64,000 nt of DNA from Clostridiales bacterium (GTDB lineage: Bacteria > Bacillota > Clostridia > Saccharofermentanales > Saccharofermentanaceae). Where the stretch lies: NCBI GenBank assembly GCA_017527865.1, contig JAFXPN010000037.1, positions 1-64,000 on the forward strand, in the 5' to 3' direction. The position numbers and the translations under genes are program-made. The notes beneath the pieces were generated by a model. The model had not been told where the DNA came from. It made no database searches and saw only the letters and a list, made by a program, of their open reading frames with translations. Positions 61,638 to 64,000 of the stretch are shown in pieces; positions within the stretch are counted from its first letter, which is position 1, and every line of letters starts with the position of its first letter.

Positions 61638-62585
61638 TTAAGGTTCAAAAGTAAATGTCGTGATAAAGTGAGCGCTTTGACCGCTATTGCGCCCGCCATT
61701 TTCAGTTGCGTAAACATCGACGGTTACAACAAAACCATTATCAAAATCTTCTTGCGTTACAGTATGAGTTACTGTCGCCTCGCCGATATCAGGATTATCA
61801 TCTTCCTCTACACTTCGAACATAGAACTCAAGTGTATCTCCTACCGATGCTGTGAAAACGCCATTGCTTGCTGCTACTCCGTTGATTTTTCTTGTATGGC
61901 TCCATTCATCACCGATGTTATTTGAATCTTCTCTTTGGCGCGAAATAGATAACTGGAATGATCGAAGAGAATCATCTGCGGAAGCGCTGCTCTCACTAGA
62001 TTCGCCATTGCTTGATATTGCTGTTATAGTTGTCGGATCGTTGGAATCTCCTGTTACCACTCCGTTTACATCATCTGAAGCAATCGAGCTATCGTTAGTG
62101 TTCAGAGTTGACGTTATTTCAGCAACATACTCAGATTCATTACTGGCTGGTTCATTTGCTTTATCAACACACCCCTTAATCGAAACAATCAGTATAATTA
62201 CCGCAAGACCGGAAATTAACCCAATTTTCCATTTCTGAGGGAGATTACTCTTGTAAATAAAATATATGGCTAAAAACGGCCAGAAACAAAGCCACAATAT
62301 TATCCATAACCATATCGGTATATTGGATTTCTTCTTCTGTTGAACGGTTGGCCTTACCGTATTGATAGTTGCATAATTCCTAGCATTTTCCTTTTGAGCT
62401 TTCTGTCTTCCTTTTTCAAATTGATATCCCGCTTCTTCAGCATTGTCGTATTTAATATGTTGCGTTGTTGATTCATCATCCAACATAAATACTCCGCCGC
62501 AGCTTTCACACCTACATTCTCCGCTATCTTTATTAACCGACAATTTGGAGCCACAATTGGGGCAATTCATATTCAAAAGTTTCAT
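61638..62585 (-). CDS. Zinc-ribbon, single-span surface protein with beta domain
   Basis: The protein has 315 aa. The N-terminal zinc ribbon (MNCPNCGSKLSVNKDSGECR, then CESCG) is followed by a linker, two membrane spans (about 95-130 and a short one), a Ser/Asn-rich stalk (about 140-205) and a C-terminal beta-rich domain (about 210-315; GVFTASVGDTLEFYVRSVEE). It resembles zinc-ribbon membrane proteins of Clostridia. Function is unknown; the domain faces outside. Confidence 0.72.
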   Translation of the reverse strand: MKLLNMNCPNCGSKLSVNKDSGECRCESCGGVFMLDDESTTQHIKYDNAEEAGYQFEKGRQKAQKENARNYATINTVRPTVQQKKKSNIPIWLWIILWLCFWPFLAIYFIYKSNLPQKWKIGLISGLAVIILIVSIKGCVDKANEPASNESEYVAEITSTLNTNDSSIASDDVNGVVTGDSNDPTTITAISSNGESSESSASADDSLRSFQLSISRQREDSNNIGDEWSHTRKINGVAASNGVFTASVGDTLEFYVRSVEEDDNPDIGEATVTHTVTQEDFDNGFVVTVDVYATENGGRNSGQSAHFITTFTFEP

Positions 62586-62782
62586 AGATAACTTCCTTAA
62601 CTAATTACAATTATGTAAAGACTTAACTATATATCCCCACAATTATAATATGTAAAAGTTGTTCTATCTATTATGGTGAAGGCAATATCAGTTGTTTTAA
62701 AAGCCAAGGGAATAATACTTACAACTATCGTTATCATCATCAACACATCGTAAAGTCGTTAACGGTCTATTTCGATAATCCG
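62586..62782. other. AT-rich intergenic stretch, no gene seen
   Basis: These 197 bp hold no ORF with a ribosome site and no strong repeat. They probably carry the promoter of the zinc-ribbon gene. Confidence 0.6.
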
Positions 62783-63016
62783 CTACTTCCTAAACAGCCT
62801 AAATATATCGCCTAACCCAAAAGTGGTTTTTCGGTATATCTTATTTTTGATAGATTTTCCTGGATTCTTTATAAAACCCACTCCTTTTCTACCATATAAA
62901 GGATTAATCGCTCGCTTTAACTTACGTTTGTACTTTCCCGTCGTACGAGCTCGAATAGACTTCTTTATAGAAGGTGTTCTAAACCCTATTTTTATACCTG
63001 TCTTCCTTCTACCCAT
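62783..63016 (-). CDS. Small highly basic protein
   Basis: The protein has 77 aa with a very high Lys/Arg content (MGRRKTGIKIGFRTPSIKKS, then IRARTTGKYKRKLKRAINPL). It looks like small conserved proteins of mobile islands; nucleic acid binding is plausible. It lies 20 bp downstream of the lipoprotein gene. No known family is claimed. Confidence 0.7.
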   Translation of the reverse strand: MGRRKTGIKIGFRTPSIKKSIRARTTGKYKRKLKRAINPLYGRKGVGFIKNPGKSIKNKIYRKTTFGLGDIFRLFRK

Positions 63017-63036
63017 AATGAAACAAACATACGAAT

Positions 63037-63672
63037 TTAATCATTTCGCATCTTTAACAATAAACTACATGAACCATCATCATCCTCAAATAAAGTCATT
63101 CCTAAATCAGAATAATAGTATCCATTAGCTTCTCTATGCCCACCTACATAGTTTCCATTAATATAATCGATTGTCTCCTGCAAAATCTCATCCGTAATAG
63201 ATGTATCCATTATAGGAGACGCAATTCTAATCATATCCTCGCATTGTTCAAATGAGCCAATCATGTATATCCTTAAGCAAGGATCACCATACATTGGTTC
63301 TCGATATACAATATCGACAGTAGCATCATCAAAGGTATAGGATTTGCCAACGGCATCTCTATATCCATTTAATCTGAATTCTGTCCTATAGTGATCACTT
63401 GATTGATCAGAAGGAGTAAAGTCCTCAACAAAAACTAAATCAATATCACTAGAGACATTAAAAGCTTCTACAAATCCCTCTATCCCATTTACGGATTGCA
63501 ATTCCGCTTCTGTGGTTTCAATTGTCGATTCAGATATATCAGATATTTCTTGTAAACTGCTGGTAGTTATTACTTCTCCTTCGCTCGAAGAATCAGGTTT
63601 ACCACATGCAGAAACATATAATAAACTTAAAACAAACACTAAAGAAAAAGCAGCAATATTTCTACGTTTCAC
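63037..63672 (-). CDS. Lipoprotein, unknown function
   Basis: The protein has 211 aa. The signal peptide is followed by a lipobox Cys (VSACGKP, about residue 23). A Ser/Glu/Thr spacer (about 28-60) leads to a compact domain (about 65-205; EGFVEAFNVSSDIDLVFVED). The low GC resembles its neighbours, not the housekeeping genes. It is the first gene of the short operon with the basic protein. Confidence 0.75.
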   Translation of the reverse strand: MKRRNIAAFSLVFVLSLLYVSACGKPDSSSEGEVITTSSLQEISDISESTIETTEAELQSVNGIEGFVEAFNVSSDIDLVFVEDFTPSDQSSDHYRTEFRLNGYRDAVGKSYTFDDATVDIVYREPMYGDPCLRIYMIGSFEQCEDMIRIASPIMDTSITDEILQETIDYINGNYVGGHREANGYYYSDLGMTLFEDDDGSCSLLLKMRND

Positions 63673-63834
63673 TCACAAACACCCCTCATATAGTATTTAT
63701 AAAACAATTTTAATATATGGTACTACAGTATTGGTTAACAATAAATGAATAATCAATAAACTGCAGCAGGGTTCGGAAACAGGTAATATAAGCAACAATT
63801 CTTTGAACTATGGTTCGTATATATTGGCAAAACA

Positions 63835-63864
63835 AAACGGTCAGACCGTTAAGTCTGACCGTTT
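63835..63864 (-). terminator. Terminator downstream of tRNA-Ser
   Basis: A 12-bp perfect stem (AAACGGTCAGAC/GTCTGACCGTTT) with loop CGTTAA; on the minus strand TTTTGTTTTG follows. Confidence 0.85.
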
Positions 63865-63969
63865 GAATGGACGCTTCTTTCGAATTTGTCGCAAAACTCT
63901 GTTTCTTGAATTCTGCAAAACCGTAAAAGCCTTGATTTGCTTGCTTTTTCACGACGCCCGTTTAAAATT

Positions 63970-64000
63970 TGGCGGAGATGGTGGGATTCGAACCCACGTG
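63970..64000 (-). tRNA. tRNA-Ser, 3' end only (cut by the window)
   Basis: The minus strand shows the T arm GTGGGTTCGAATCCCAC, acceptor 3' half CATCTCC, discriminator G and encoded CCA. A G discriminator with a GGAGATG-type acceptor points to tRNA-Ser. The anticodon lies outside the window. Confidence 0.8.

Noticed and set aside
63710-63952. 80-aa ORF downstream of tRNA-Ser
   Set aside because: It spans the terminator hairpin, has no ribosome site and looks like AT-rich noise.
1-64000. CRISPR array
   Set aside because: No regularly spaced direct repeats of 24-40 bp and no cas genes were seen.
60500-64000. Direct repeat of the tRNA-Ser 3' end (att site)
   Set aside because: I looked for GGTTCGAATCCCACC and its complement near 60.5 kb and elsewhere and found no second copy.

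Overview
The window is about 64 kb of a Bacillota (Firmicutes) chromosome, most likely from a gut or rumen Clostridia lineage of mid GC. The evidence is strong AGGAGG-type ribosome sites, sigma-A promoters (TTGACA-17-TATAAT), an MreB, a Spo0A-like C-terminal domain, a YdbC/PC4 protein, DUF951 and YqhQ-type proteins, a CBS/DRTGG-type pyrophosphatase and a Clostridia-style TnpB. The genus cannot be fixed from sequence alone.

Layout. 1-7.7 kb is a plus-strand housekeeping run: the 3' part of a TrpB-like enzyme, a ThiD-like protein, rsmE, aspS, lepB, lepA and a lipoprotein. 7.8-16 kb holds a DHH pyrophosphatase, tRNA-Leu(UAG) followed by a 78-bp tandem palindromic repeat, a phosphoesterase, ydbC, ligA (broken here by a one-base frameshift), a 5-formyl-THF cyclo-ligase, a Spo0A-domain protein and HU. 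16-22.7 kb holds a two-component system facing dinB, a radical SAM gene and an MscS channel. 22.8-23.5 kb is a 0.7-kb gene-free stretch, purine-rich and full of hairpins, which I read as a large structured non-coding RNA. 23.5-33.7 kb encodes a thioesterase, cell-envelope proteins (SH3-NlpC/P60, lipoproteins, a large membrane protein), a HAD phosphatase, glutathione peroxidase and leuS. 33.8-46.5 kb has mreB, AT-richer zinc-ribbon/TerB-like accessory genes, rho, rpmE with a structured leader, yqhQ-prmC-DUF951, a NYN-LOTUS protein, an alarmone synthetase and an LUD protein.

46.5-48.2 kb is a TnpB (RNA-guided nuclease) transposon unit with a candidate omega-RNA at its 3' end. A small upstream ORF is translationally coupled to tnpB, and the promoter carries two LexA/SOS-box-like palindromes. 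48.3-60.5 kb is mostly plus-strand accessory metabolism: an MBL hydrolase, a MATE pump, a CAT-GNAT fusion, several GNAT acetyltransferases, HIT, epimerase, EFR1 ferredoxin, cupin and methyltransferase genes, plus an HTH/KilA-N pair that abuts a truncated GNAT gene. 60.5-64 kb is AT-rich and looks acquired: gene remnants, a voltage-gated K+ channel, zinc-ribbon and lipoprotein genes, ending at the 3' end of a tRNA-Ser.

Most interesting points: the unexplained structured RNA region, the SOS-like promoter on the tnpB operon with its coupled small ORF, several genes whose TATAAT box lies so close to the ATG that the mRNA should be leaderless, the ligA frameshift, and three independent gene-remnant scars.
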